Position numbers and translations under genes: made by a program
In this document: in pieces, positions 6,414 through 16,400 of the stretch
Layout: each line of letters starts with the position of its first letter
Numbering within the stretch: the first letter of the stretch is position 1
Notes under the pieces: generated by a model
Seen by the model: the letters and a program-made list of their open reading frames with translations, nothing else
Told to the model about the DNA's origin: nothing
The model's database searches: none
Source: a virus
Length of the DNA: 24,969 nucleotides
Direction: 5' to 3' (one strand)
Virus record (IMG/VR): IMGVR_UViG_3300030406_000208
Span: 1-24,969 of that record

Positions 6414-7292
6414 CTAACCTATCAACTGCCCAGAAAAATGGGCATGAACCACATCTGAATGCCATTTGTAGCTAGTATATGCGCCAACAGAGATTTGGTC
6501 ATTAACAGCTAAAGTCATAATGTGTGTAAAGCTATGTGTATACCAACCATAATCACCAGCAGTCCATGTATAATATATTGTCTCAACAGATGATGAACCT
6601 GCTGGACGATGCACAACCCATAAACTTCTACTCTCATCATTTTGGCTATAAGTACGAGAACACGATATGGTAAATTGATATATACCAGCGACTGGCGCAG
6701 TTAATCTTCCATCATTTCCATACATTCCACCTTGGTTTATGTGTGTCTGTGACCATGCTGTTACCTCTCTTAGATTTGATATTGCCCCAATATCTCCACC
6801 TGTATTAGCTGCGGTATCTGTGGTAAAAGGGCTGGAACTAGAGAAAGTTGATGCACCTCTTAAGGACATAATTGGCTTAGCTGGTTGAAAAATACGTCCA
6901 GTGCTGTCAATCGTCATGGCTGTGTTTGACCCACCACTGTCTTTAATTGTAGCAAGGTTTACTGATGAGCCAAGATTAGTTGCCGCTGCACCAGTATCTA
7001 ATTTTGCCGCAGTTACAGAACCATCAGGCGGTACAGTTGTTTGCAATGCTTTGCCCTGATAAATAACGTAGAAGTCATCAGTGCTTGCGACATTGCCTGT
7101 CATAGTCAATGCAGTGCCTGATACTGTGTAAGCAACCCCTGGCTCTTGTCTGACGTTGTTTACAAACACCTCAATTTCTTGAGCGTTGGCTACAGAATGT
7201 GTCAGTGTATAGCTTGCACCACCGTTACCAGTGATGGTCTGCTTATCCATACTGCTGTAACTGTTTGTTGTTTGATTGCCTACATAACCCAT
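6414..7292 (-). CDS. Fibre-like protein with adaptor, linker and C1q-like tip
   Basis: The 292-residue product shows the same plan as that of 4294-5145. A beta-rich adaptor occupies about residues 20-85 (VFVNNVRQEPGVAYTVSG, then DDFYVIYQG), followed by a linker with DGSVTAAKL and GSNTAMTIDSTGR (about 88-133). A C-terminal domain (about 145-292) has a C1q-like pattern including RLTAPVAGIYQFTIS and a final aromatic-rich strand. C1q-like tips are trimeric and often mediate host contact. The start ATG follows a TAG-GTG junction 7 bases after the preceding stop. It is probably an interchangeable receptor-binding protein attached to the main fibre or tail. Confidence 0.68.
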   Translation of the reverse strand: MGYVGNQTTNSYSSMDKQTITGNGGASYTLTHSVANAQEIEVFVNNVRQEPGVAYTVSGTALTMTGNVASTDDFYVIYQGKALQTTVPPDGSVTAAKLDTGAAATNLGSSVNLATIKDSGGSNTAMTIDSTGRIFQPAKPIMSLRGASTFSSSSPFTTDTAANTGGDIGAISNLREVTAWSQTHINQGGMYGNDGRLTAPVAGIYQFTISCSRTYSQNDESRSLWVVHRPAGSSSVETIYYTWTAGDYGWYTHSFTHIMTLAVNDQISVGAYTSYKWHSDVVHAHFSGQLIG

Positions 7293-7299
7293 GTGTCAC

Positions 7300-7965
7300 C
7301 TATGTGCTAATTGCATCCACAGCAGAAACCCAAACATCAAGCGAACTTGCTGTTGATGAGCGAACAAACAACCTGTCACCAGATTGCACAACAAACTTTG
7401 CACCGCCATCAAGCAACTGTAAAGCACCGCCAGCAGCAATAGGAGCATCTTTAATAAGATAGTGTGCGCTGTCGATTGTAATGTCATTGCCCATGCTATT
7501 GCCATGCGTAGTACAATAATAATACAGTGCATCTGGTGTTGTATCTGTGATAGCTATAGTTGTCTTTGCCCCAGCCTGACCTAATGTGCCTGTAGTTGTT
7601 ACACCTGTTGTATAAGCAGAGCCAGCAGCTCCCTCTTTAAAAGCAATCTGATGCCCTGAGTTTGTGCCATCAGACTGGTCAAAAGTGTATGTAAAGCCTC
7701 TATACAATGTCAGGGCTGGCTTAGTAACACCATCCAAACGGAAAGCACCACCGCTTACTGTAACGGCATAAGTGAAATAATCACCAGCACCTCTGTCGGT
7801 TGCCCCAGTTGTGATAAAAGCATCTACCGTTATTGCATTGGCATTGGTGTTTGCCATATGAATGCCAACAATAGTATCAAAACTATCAAAATCTGAACCA
7901 TCTGGAATATCTTGGGCTGTAGACCCTACCCCTGTTAGTTTGTATCTACGAAAGTTTTGTGCCAT
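7300..7965 (-). CDS. Virion beta-sandwich protein with an inserted cupredoxin-like domain
   Basis: The 221-residue product appears to be a small beta-sandwich virion protein interrupted by a second domain. Residues 1-58 and about 168-221 resemble one continuous domain (VGIHMANTNANAITVDAFI, then HYLIKDAPIAAGG and SGDRLFVRSS). Residues about 62-165 form an insert with TLYRGFTYTFDQSD, H105, and YYYCTTHGNSMG carrying C151, H154 and M158. H...C-x2-H-x3-M is the ligand set and order of type 1 copper (cupredoxin) proteins. Similar inserts occur, from memory, in structural proteins of marine phages. Copper binding is inferred. It lies between the main fibre and the fibre-like genes, with a TAGGAG-N6-ATG start. 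Confidence 0.66.
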   Translation of the reverse strand: MAQNFRRYKLTGVGSTAQDIPDGSDFDSFDTIVGIHMANTNANAITVDAFITTGATDRGAGDYFTYAVTVSGGAFRLDGVTKPALTLYRGFTYTFDQSDGTNSGHQIAFKEGAAGSAYTTGVTTTGTLGQAGAKTTIAITDTTPDALYYYCTTHGNSMGNDITIDSAHYLIKDAPIAAGGALQLLDGGAKFVVQSGDRLFVRSSTASSLDVWVSAVDAIST

Positions 7966-7974
7966 CTCAATCTC

Positions 7975-9261
7975 CTATAATGCGATAGCCATTGCGATAG
8001 CAAAGCCAGCAGTTGTTCCTGCTTCGATGGCTATCCATTGTGTGTTTCCAAGGTCATAAACCTTAAGTTTATTGCTTGATGTATCGAAATATAATGCTCC
8101 ATCTGTTAATGCCTGACTGTCATTGTCAAGAGTAGGATCAGATGATTTAGCACCAAGATATCTATCATCGAAAGTGTCAACATAAGATTCAGCTAACTCT
8201 GCATAATACCTAGCAGACTTATATGTACCATCAACAGTGTTATTTCCATCTACATAAGAAGCCCAATCTTTTGCTGAGTGTGCGCCAGATGAACCTCTAT
8301 TCATATCTCCAATGGCGTAACCCTTTGCACTAAACTCACCACTACTATCTACAGCAGTTGTAGCGTTTGGTGATGACCCACCACCTATTGCCCACTCTCT
8401 TGCAGAACCTGTTACAGATGTAACTCCTGTACCACCAACAGCCTGTGCTTTTGCAGAAAAGTCAGAGGTGCTAGGTATCGGCCCATCTACTTTTGTAGCG
8501 TAGTTCTGTGCTTTAGTTGCATTGTCAGCAGCAGCACCAATAGCTGTTATGTTGCCTGCTACTGTATTGACATTACTAATAGAACCGCCAACCAAGTTAA
8601 TATTTGTTGCAGCACTGGCAACTGTAGATAAATTATTTGTAGGGGATATCTGACCAGCAACTAAATTTATATTAGTAACAGCAGCAGCAACAGTATTTAT
8701 GTTTGCAACATTAGTAGAAACAGTGCCAACACTTGCTATACTTGGCCCGGCTTCTGGCAATCCACTTGTAGCATTAAAAGCCAAAGTAGTGCCTTTTCTT
8801 GTATCAAGGTTAGGTAAAGTTAGAGAAGCTGCTGTATCAGAATCAGCAAGCTTCATAGTACGTCCAACTTTTGTTTCAAGTTCTTGCTCAATAGCAAAAA
8901 TCTTGTCTAGCTCAGTATTTAAAGCAGATACATTAAAAGGCCCAGAAGTAGGAAAATCTGTTGTTCTTTCTACTGTAATGTCACGGAAAATAGTGAATTT
9001 AGTGCCACTACCATAAGTATCACCAAGAGTGATGTGACCACCATCGAAACCATCATCAACAGAACTTCCTGTAACCGCAAAAGTTCCTGTGCCAGTTCCT
9101 CTAGTAAGCGTAGTATCCACACCTGATGTATTGGTAACAATAACATTTATGTCATCTAAGCTAAAAAAGGGAAAGTCTATAGTAAGCTGTGTGCTATTTG
9201 CAGTAACAGCTTGCGTATATTGCTTTCTCGCATCATTATCTGCTATCGATATAGTAGCCAT
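7975..9261 (-). CDS. Tail fibre with T7 gp17-like N-terminal domain
   Basis: The 428-residue product starts with a T7 tail-fibre-type attachment domain (about residues 1-135): ARKQYTQA near the start, FPFFSLDDINV, LTRGTGTGTF, then FTIFRDITVERTTDF and LNTELDKIFAIEQELE. In T7-like phages this part docks on the tail tube. A repetitive segment follows (about 175-250) with repeated NINxVA units, then several SAKxWA/SARxYA units (about 265-355), and a C-terminal LTDGALYFDTSSNKLKVYD module. No obvious receptor-binding tip is present, so the adhesive function may be supplied by the downstream fibre-like proteins. The start is 8 bases from the preceding stop, with AGGAGA further upstream. Confidence 0.82.
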   Translation of the reverse strand: MATISIADNDARKQYTQAVTANSTQLTIDFPFFSLDDINVIVTNTSGVDTTLTRGTGTGTFAVTGSSVDDGFDGGHITLGDTYGSGTKFTIFRDITVERTTDFPTSGPFNVSALNTELDKIFAIEQELETKVGRTMKLADSDTAASLTLPNLDTRKGTTLAFNATSGLPEAGPSIASVGTVSTNVANINTVAAAVTNINLVAGQISPTNNLSTVASAATNINLVGGSISNVNTVAGNITAIGAAADNATKAQNYATKVDGPIPSTSDFSAKAQAVGGTGVTSVTGSAREWAIGGGSSPNATTAVDSSGEFSAKGYAIGDMNRGSSGAHSAKDWASYVDGNNTVDGTYKSARYYAELAESYVDTFDDRYLGAKSSDPTLDNDSQALTDGALYFDTSSNKLKVYDLGNTQWIAIEAGTTAGFAIAMAIAL

Positions 9262-9269
9262 AGCCTATT

Positions 9270-12200
9270 CTATCTCCTGTTAGCCTCTGGTTGTCTATTC
9301 ACATTACCTTCACCAAAAACCCCATCATATATAGGGTCAAGATAAAAAAGATTTCCTGAAGGGAAAATAAACCTTAAATCTTGAGCTGTTTGATTACTAA
9401 CATTTCCTGTAATTGTATCTCCAGCAACAGAAAGGGCATTAAGTATTGCACTTGATGTTGGGCCTGTAACAGCACTGGCCTTTGCAGTTGTATGAACAGG
9501 ATATTGCTGTTGGTCAGTTAGCAAAGGTCTCATGCCAAGTTGATAGTCACTTAACTTTTCAATGCCGTTATTTACATCTGTAAACCAGCCAAGTAACCCA
9601 GAACGGTCTACTGCATTTATAAGTTTTTGATCAAAGCTTTCGTTGCTAGTTAAACCATATTGCGCCCTTTTAATCTCATTAACCATAGCGGCCAAGCCAA
9701 CAATAAGAAAAGCACCTTGCCAAAAAGCACCGTCTTTTTCTTGTAGGCCAGAAGTAAACATTCTTTGCATTGCTCCCTGACCATAAGATTTAAACTGTGT
9801 AAGTAATGAGCCAAACTCAGTAGATGTCCACAAAGCTCTATCACCAGCCCCAGGTGTTATAATTATTCTTTCAACATTTTGATTAAGAGCATTTCTAAAT
9901 CTTAGTCTTTGAGTTACATCTGTCCAAGCATCTGTGTTAGGAAGCCATTCATTTCCTACTTTTTGCCCATGTTCTTCTATATTCATACGCATAATGCCAT
10001 AGTCTTGTCTGCTTATGCCATTTTTTAAAAGCTTTTGACGCTGTGCATCAGTCAAAGATTGCCAGCCATTTTTTGCCATAATAGATTCTGTCATTCTTAA
10101 CATGGTGACATTGCCAGCTATTTCCTTAAGAACTTGATTCCATATATTTAATCCATTCATTAAGAAAAACATTCCAGTGGCATCGTTTAGGGTTCGTTCA
10201 ATAGTGTATCTATTGCCAAACAAATCTCCCATATCTGACATAGCATGCGCTCTTAAACCAAGCGCAGCATCAACACCAATAGCAGCTTTGTTTAGTTCTG
10301 GCTTGCTCATTGTTCTTATGATTGCAGCTTGTTCGTTAAACAAAGTAGCAAACCCACGAGAATAAGCATTGCTAAATCCCTCTACCATAGCAATACGAGC
10401 AATATCAGGAACAGAAGAAACCATAGCACTGCCCATTCCAGTAAGCACATTAAATGATTTCATAACCCTAACAAAACGACTGGATAATTGATGAGGGTCT
10501 TTAGACGCACCATAAGTTCCCCTTAATCTATCACGCAGCCCACGAATATCACGAAGGTCATTTTCTAAACCTTCAGCAAGTTTTGCTCTTCTTGTAAAGT
10601 CTTTAGTTTCACCTATAAGTCTTTGATACTCATCAGTTATTTGTTTTATTACATCATCCATAGATGAGCTTCCAAATTTGCGTGTAAGCTCAATATCCAT
10701 TCCCATTGTTTTGACATGAGTTCTCATAAGTGACTCAATGTCTCTTTCTAAAAATTCTTCTATAAGTTCATCAGGTATTTCTAATGATCTGGCTTGAACG
10801 CCACTTGGCAACTTAACAAAATCTAAAGCATCAGTAGCAGATTCATAATCAATAAATGGACGCCTTCTCGTAACTGTATCAAGGACTTGTGCTGCAAAAT
10901 TGTCAGCATTGGCTGGGTTTACTCTTCTTGTTCTTATAGCCCATTCTTTAATTATATTTAGAAAACGAGGAATGTTCTGTTCTATTTTATCTATTCTATA
11001 AATTCTAGGAACATATGATGGAGCAGTATTAACAGTTACGCCTTGCTCTCTAAGCTTAATAAGCTGTTCTTGTAATCGTGTTACTGCCGCTGTATCTCCT
11101 CTAGCAGTTGCTGCCGCTATGTCACTTGCAAGCTCAGATTCAAATAACCTAACTGCTGGTGAGTTAGCTTCGTCTTTTATTTTGTTAAATACTTTTCGAT
11201 AAGCTTTTGCTGCTTCAGTTACAAAAGGAGAAGCTGCATCACCAATGCTATCAACGTCCCCTCTAGCCATTGCTTGACCAACTCTATTTCTAAATTGAAC
11301 TTCTGTTAAATGACCATCTCCTTTAGAAAAAATATCTTCCATTCTGGCTTTCATCATTGCACCAGCTCTGCCTATTTCTCCTTGAGGAACTGCTTTCCCT
11401 CTATAGCGGAGATATGCACTATCTGATGCTCTAACAGCATCCAACACAAGAGGGTAATAAGTTGTTCTAAAAGTGGTTTCAACAGACTGCTCCATCTCAA
11501 CACCTCTAAGAACTTTCTTTTGTATTAAACCACCAACATCAACCATTGCTGGAACAATGTTTCTTGACAGAGGCATCTCGCTTTTAAATAAACGTATTGT
11601 TGGATTCCAACCCAACTTTTCTATTCCTATTCCTGTCTCAGCTAAACCCTCTGCTTCTAGCTGTCTATACATATTTGTTCTAGCTATTTCTGGACTAACT
11701 TGCGCTCCTGCTGCATATACCTGTTTAAGTTCTTTTATTTGCTCTGCTGTATATTTTGATTCTTTGCCTAACATTTGAGTTCTAAATGCATCTTCTTGTA
11801 AACGCATTTGAGCTATTCTTGACGGAGCTATTGATTGACCTAATGCTGTATGAATAGTACCGCCTAATACCCCAGCAGCAAAAACACCTAGAAAAGCGTT
11901 TGTTGCATCTCTTGATTCATTCTGAGATTCAATAACCGCTTGTTGAGGAGCAGTTGTAAGAACACCAAATCCAAAGCCTTCCATAGCTCTACCTACACGG
12001 TAGTTACCACCTTTAAATATTTTAGAAGGAAAAAAAGGAGCCAAAATTGTTGGGTCTGTTAATGCAGCCAAAACAGAGTATCCTGTTCCAGATGAGCTTA
12101 ATTTAACAGTTTCCATATCTTTTCTATCTTGAACCATTCTTCTGTATTTCAGCATTGATTCTTCATGGCTTCCAGAATGTCTAAAAAAGTATAGACCATC

Positions 12201-13409
12201 TTCACCCACCATTCTTTTTAAAATGTCATCGTTATAGACACTATAACCTGGGGTTTTTTTGTACTTAGCTCTGTTGGCTATGCTTTTATCAAACATACGA
12301 GCCATCGATGGTATTATGTTATATTGCCTAAATGCAGCACCAAAAGCCTGACCTTCTGTTGGTGTAAACATATGATAGTCAAAGCTATCATCGCCTAGTG
12401 TAGATTGCATCACTGTGCCGTAACGCCTTGAACCTAAAAATTGAAACTCATTTAACTCTTTTGGCTCTGGAAGTCTTTCTGCATATTTTGGATTTGTGTT
12501 TTCTATAAGAGAAGATTGTGTTTGGCTTTCTTCTGCAAGATTTTGTGCATTAGACTCTACTTCACGAAAGTTTGTTATTTTATTTTGAATTTCTTGTGGT
12601 GGCACATAACCATCAGGCGTAACAAAACTGTCTTCTGCTTTTTCCATTCCAAAACTTGTAATGCCAAACATTGCTTCAAAAGAACCCTCTTGTGGAGGAG
12701 GAACGCCTTCTGGCAACTGAGGCTCTGGACCTTTTGGTAAGGTCACAGGCTCAAGCATCATATCATCAGGGGAGACTAAATCTTCTGTGACTTTAGTCTT
12801 TTTTTTTACGCCATCATACGCACCAGATGCTGAGTGTATAGGCGCACTAATAGCTTTGCCAATTACAGCACCATCAGCAGTTTTGTAAGAAAATAAACTT
12901 CCTGTGCCTTGTTTTGTAACTGATAAACTTTCAATTTCTGCAAAACCCTGTTCTCTTGCAACATAGTTATAAATATCTAAACGTCTGTTTCCAAGTCCAC
13001 GCAAAGCACCACGCTTGCCTGTTTCTGGGTCATTAGCAGCTACTACATCTAATGTTTCACTTAACGCATCTTGATAACGACCTTCTTTTAAAGCAGAACT
13101 AAATCCTTTAAATCGAGATATATCACCGCCATTATATGCAAGGTCTACAGCAGCCATCTTTACGCTATCAGGCCATTCATCATAATTGTTAAACTTTTTC
13201 TTTATTTGCTCTTCGTTCCAAAGAACATATTCTCTAGCTAGTTCTTCATCTGACATCTCATCAGCATTAGCACCTTTAGTTTGCATAAAGCTCTGAGCTA
13301 AATCAGTAAGTCCATATCCTCTGGTGTAGCCACCACCCTCAATAGCTTTTGCCCCACGAGTTCCCTCATGCTTGGCAAGTATCTTCATATATTCATCTAT
13401 CCAGCTCAT
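9270..13409 (-). CDS. gp16-like internal (ejection) virion protein with lysozyme-like N-terminus
   Basis: At 1379 residues this is close to T7 gp16, the large internal protein ejected to form a channel across the envelope. The N-terminal ~150 residues resemble GH24-type lysozyme: HEG with E15, E24 nine residues on, YTRGYGL with T29 (compare T4 lysozyme E11, D20, T26), LAYNGGDISRF, and a closing RRLDIYNY. Long helical segments follow, with a glycine-rich hydrophobic patch near residue 510. The C-terminal part has GDRALW and LTQFKSYGQGAMQRM, typical of podovirus internal virion proteins. ATG 13409 (MSWIDEY) is used because it makes a one-base TAATG overlap with the upstream gene; the frame extends 8 codons earlier. 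Confidence 0.84.
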   Translation of the reverse strand: MSWIDEYMKILAKHEGTRGAKAIEGGGYTRGYGLTDLAQSFMQTKGANADEMSDEELAREYVLWNEEQIKKKFNNYDEWPDSVKMAAVDLAYNGGDISRFKGFSSALKEGRYQDALSETLDVVAANDPETGKRGALRGLGNRRLDIYNYVAREQGFAEIESLSVTKQGTGSLFSYKTADGAVIGKAISAPIHSASGAYDGVKKKTKVTEDLVSPDDMMLEPVTLPKGPEPQLPEGVPPPQEGSFEAMFGITSFGMEKAEDSFVTPDGYVPPQEIQNKITNFREVESNAQNLAEESQTQSSLIENTNPKYAERLPEPKELNEFQFLGSRRYGTVMQSTLGDDSFDYHMFTPTEGQAFGAAFRQYNIIPSMARMFDKSIANRAKYKKTPGYSVYNDDILKRMVGEDGLYFFRHSGSHEESMLKYRRMVQDRKDMETVKLSSSGTGYSVLAALTDPTILAPFFPSKIFKGGNYRVGRAMEGFGFGVLTTAPQQAVIESQNESRDATNAFLGVFAAGVLGGTIHTALGQSIAPSRIAQMRLQEDAFRTQMLGKESKYTAEQIKELKQVYAAGAQVSPEIARTNMYRQLEAEGLAETGIGIEKLGWNPTIRLFKSEMPLSRNIVPAMVDVGGLIQKKVLRGVEMEQSVETTFRTTYYPLVLDAVRASDSAYLRYRGKAVPQGEIGRAGAMMKARMEDIFSKGDGHLTEVQFRNRVGQAMARGDVDSIGDAASPFVTEAAKAYRKVFNKIKDEANSPAVRLFESELASDIAAATARGDTAAVTRLQEQLIKLREQGVTVNTAPSYVPRIYRIDKIEQNIPRFLNIIKEWAIRTRRVNPANADNFAAQVLDTVTRRRPFIDYESATDALDFVKLPSGVQARSLEIPDELIEEFLERDIESLMRTHVKTMGMDIELTRKFGSSSMDDVIKQITDEYQRLIGETKDFTRRAKLAEGLENDLRDIRGLRDRLRGTYGASKDPHQLSSRFVRVMKSFNVLTGMGSAMVSSVPDIARIAMVEGFSNAYSRGFATLFNEQAAIIRTMSKPELNKAAIGVDAALGLRAHAMSDMGDLFGNRYTIERTLNDATGMFFLMNGLNIWNQVLKEIAGNVTMLRMTESIMAKNGWQSLTDAQRQKLLKNGISRQDYGIMRMNIEEHGQKVGNEWLPNTDAWTDVTQRLRFRNALNQNVERIIITPGAGDRALWTSTEFGSLLTQFKSYGQGAMQRMFTSGLQEKDGAFWQGAFLIVGLAAMVNEIKRAQYGLTSNESFDQKLINAVDRSGLLGWFTDVNNGIEKLSDYQLGMRPLLTDQQQYPVHTTAKASAVTGPTSSAILNALSVAGDTITGNVSNQTAQDLRFIFPSGNLFYLDPIYDGVFGEGNVNRQPEANRR

Positions 13410-16400
13410 TAGTAATACCCCAGTGACACCCACGATTGATAAGCTTCCATAACATCTTCAATTTCTTCTTTATTAAAAGGTTGCCCCATACCATCTATAA
13501 ATGATTGTGGCGCACCTTCATGTGTAAGTATCCTAAGCTCGTCTAATTTCCTTACAATGCCCATAAGACTTCTATCAGAAGCTCTTTTTGAGTATTGCTC
13601 CATATTATTTTGAAGAAGACTTCTATCGAACAAACCCATCATAGACCAAAATTCCTTGCCTCTTTCAGTCTTCATTCTATTCATTACTTGTTCATAATGA
13701 GGAGCTTGTATTGAACTGGCAAACTCCCATTTGTAATCTGTATCTACTACAGTCGGATTTCCGTAATGGTCTGTTAAAATAACTGTGTATGTTTGCTGAC
13801 TTCCAAAATTTATGTTGGCATGAAATGTAAGGTCAGAACGATATAGATTACCATAGTCAGAAACTGAGCGCATTGCTTCATCTAACCTCGGGTTTCTTAA
13901 GCCAGGAGTTCCACGAGCAAACCATTTTTCAACAAAGTCAGTGTCAATCATTTCACGAGTTAATGTAAACATAGGTTGATTTCGACCACCTATTCTCATG
14001 CTTGGTATAGTTGCTTGAGCAAAATCCATAATAGGACGTTCAACTAAATATATTTCACCAGTTTGTCTGTTTTCTTCATAACCAAATCTTTTGCCAACTT
14101 TTACTAAAGCCTGACGCATAATTTCTTTTGCGTCTCCTTGACCTTTAACATGTGCAACTCTTTCAAGAAAAATTCCTTTCACAGCACTTCGTACATCTGG
14201 GTCTAAAATAACTGCCTGACCTAAATCGTTAAGATTTATATCAGCAGATTCAGCAAACTCTATTAATTGCTGTTGACGCATAGAAGATATTTTAGGATTT
14301 AAAAGCTTCCACCAATTATGACCAGTCATGGCTTCTCTAAATGTAGTATCAAAAAGCTCATCTGTTGCTTCGTCTAAACTAACACCATCAGCTCTTGTTG
14401 GTAGAAGAGCATTTAAACCACGATTTGTATCAACGCTATCTAGTGCTTTAATAGCATCAACAGCAAGTTCTGGACTTAGTTTTGTAGCCATCATTAGTGC
14501 TGAAGTTGTTTTGTTATCTAAATCATTTATAGCTATAAGATCATACAAAGCTTCTTCTTGAGTAATGCTTTCAGTTGCAGATATTCCTGTTACAATTTGA
14601 CCAACAATTCTTTTGGCTTTGTCTGCAAGCTCAGGAGTGTTTACTAAATTATCTACAATTTCTTTGGCTGATGGATGCAGCTGACCACCTGTTTCATTAG
14701 CATATCTATCTACAGCATCTACAGAAGCCAAAAAATGTTCTATATCTTCTTCACCATTTTCTAAAACAGGAAAGAAATCAATAGGTCTTACACTGTTATC
14801 TGGCATAATTGCTTTGTAGTTTGGTGTAAATTTATTCAGGGCATCTATTTCTGTTTTGCCTAATTTCAAACCAGCTTGAGCCTTTCTTAAGGCAGCAGAA
14901 CCTTCTATTCTTTCATTTTCCTGTTTTCGATAATCAACAGCGTATTTAAATAAAGCATCGTTATATGATTGCTCATTTTTATATTTTAAACTTTTTGGCC
15001 CAATAACACCTGCTGCAATAAGATCAGGCTTCTTAGCTGCCCAAAACTCTGGAGGCCTTAAATAACTGCTTGCTTTACTTAACTCTTTAGAAACATAACC
15101 AGTAAGCGTATCTCTTTCTGGCTTAACAAACTTATCATCTTCATATTCTAAATACGCAACTCTAGCAGCTTCATACTTACCAAAATCTACTAAACCTTTC
15201 TCATACAAGTCTCTTATAGAAAAAAATCTTGATAAAAGGTTTTTCTCAAAGTCAGTGCCTTTTATTGTTCTCCAGTTTTGAAGAAAGGCAAACTCTTCGT
15301 TATAAATATTGTTTGCATATTCTTTTCTATCTGCATCATCTATAGATAATAAACTACCTATCTGAGTTCCCTCTAAGTTATGAATAGGATGTTGTGGATC
15401 AGCAAGCATCTCTGCTACAGACTTCTTTCCCTCACTTCCAACTTCTTTTAGATAAATCTCCCTTGAAATAGCTTGATATATATTTTCTCTATTTTCACCT
15501 TCTTCTTTTTTGCGTTGGTTTTGTATGTTTACTAAATCAGCAGCATGAGCATCTAAAGATTGTCTTAGCACATCTATGTTTACGTCATCAGGAGCTTCAG
15601 CAACTATTTTGCTTATAGCTGTTAAAGTTTTTTCATAACTTTGAGTTGCTGTAAAAACCCTATCAATATGAGATTGACCAGCTCTTATAGCTAAATGGTT
15701 TCCTTGAAGTTCCCTAAGTTGTTGTATTTGTGTTGGCGTTGCACCAAAAGTAGCAAGATTTTCTAATATTTGTTCTTGTTCTTCTTGAAGCTCAGAGAAA
15801 CGGTCAGCAAATGCAGCATCATCATTTGGTTCTCCGCTTGAGCCAACAGCAATAAGATTGCCTAATTGACGCATGTTTTGGTCAAAATGCTCACCAAAAA
15901 ATACTCTGCTTGTTTCTTCTGCTTCTTGTTGCTGCTTTGCAGCAGCTCTATTTTTAACCTCAAGAAAAGCTGCCTCTGCTTTTGGAGCAAGCTTAAGATA
16001 TATATCCTGATCCATTTTAGATAAGGAAGACATATACCCCTGCATACTAGCTTCTATAGCATCAGGGTCATTTGAGTTTGCTAAGTAAGATTCGTTGGCA
16101 GCAGAATAAATACCACTAACTGCCTGTGATGTGTAAGCACCAATAGCGGCTGTTTTGTAAGCTTTTAGAACTGCATCTTTTTCTTTATCAGAATACATCT
16201 CCGCAGCTTTGGCATATTCAAAATTAACAAGAGGTTTAAGATTACCGTCAGCATCTCTTTTTACGCCAGATGTTTTGCCTTGTATTTCGGCCTCTCTTAT
16301 AGCGTCATTAAACTCTCTTTGACGCTCATTAGTGCCAATAGACATTCCAAGTTTTGCAATGTTGGCATACTCAGCAGCAGCCTGAGAAAACCCAGAAAGG

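Noticed and set aside
12516-12740. Plus-strand frame with clustered Cys and aromatic residues opposite the gp16-like gene
   Set aside because: Composition is that expected from the antisense of a Gln/Glu-rich coding region, with no start signal or neighbour in the same orientation.
12799-12807. Run of nine A (minus strand) in the gp16-like gene, considered as a frameshift or slippage site
   Set aside because: The frame is intact on both sides and encodes a Lys-rich linker just after the lysozyme-like domain; no alternative frame of interest follows.
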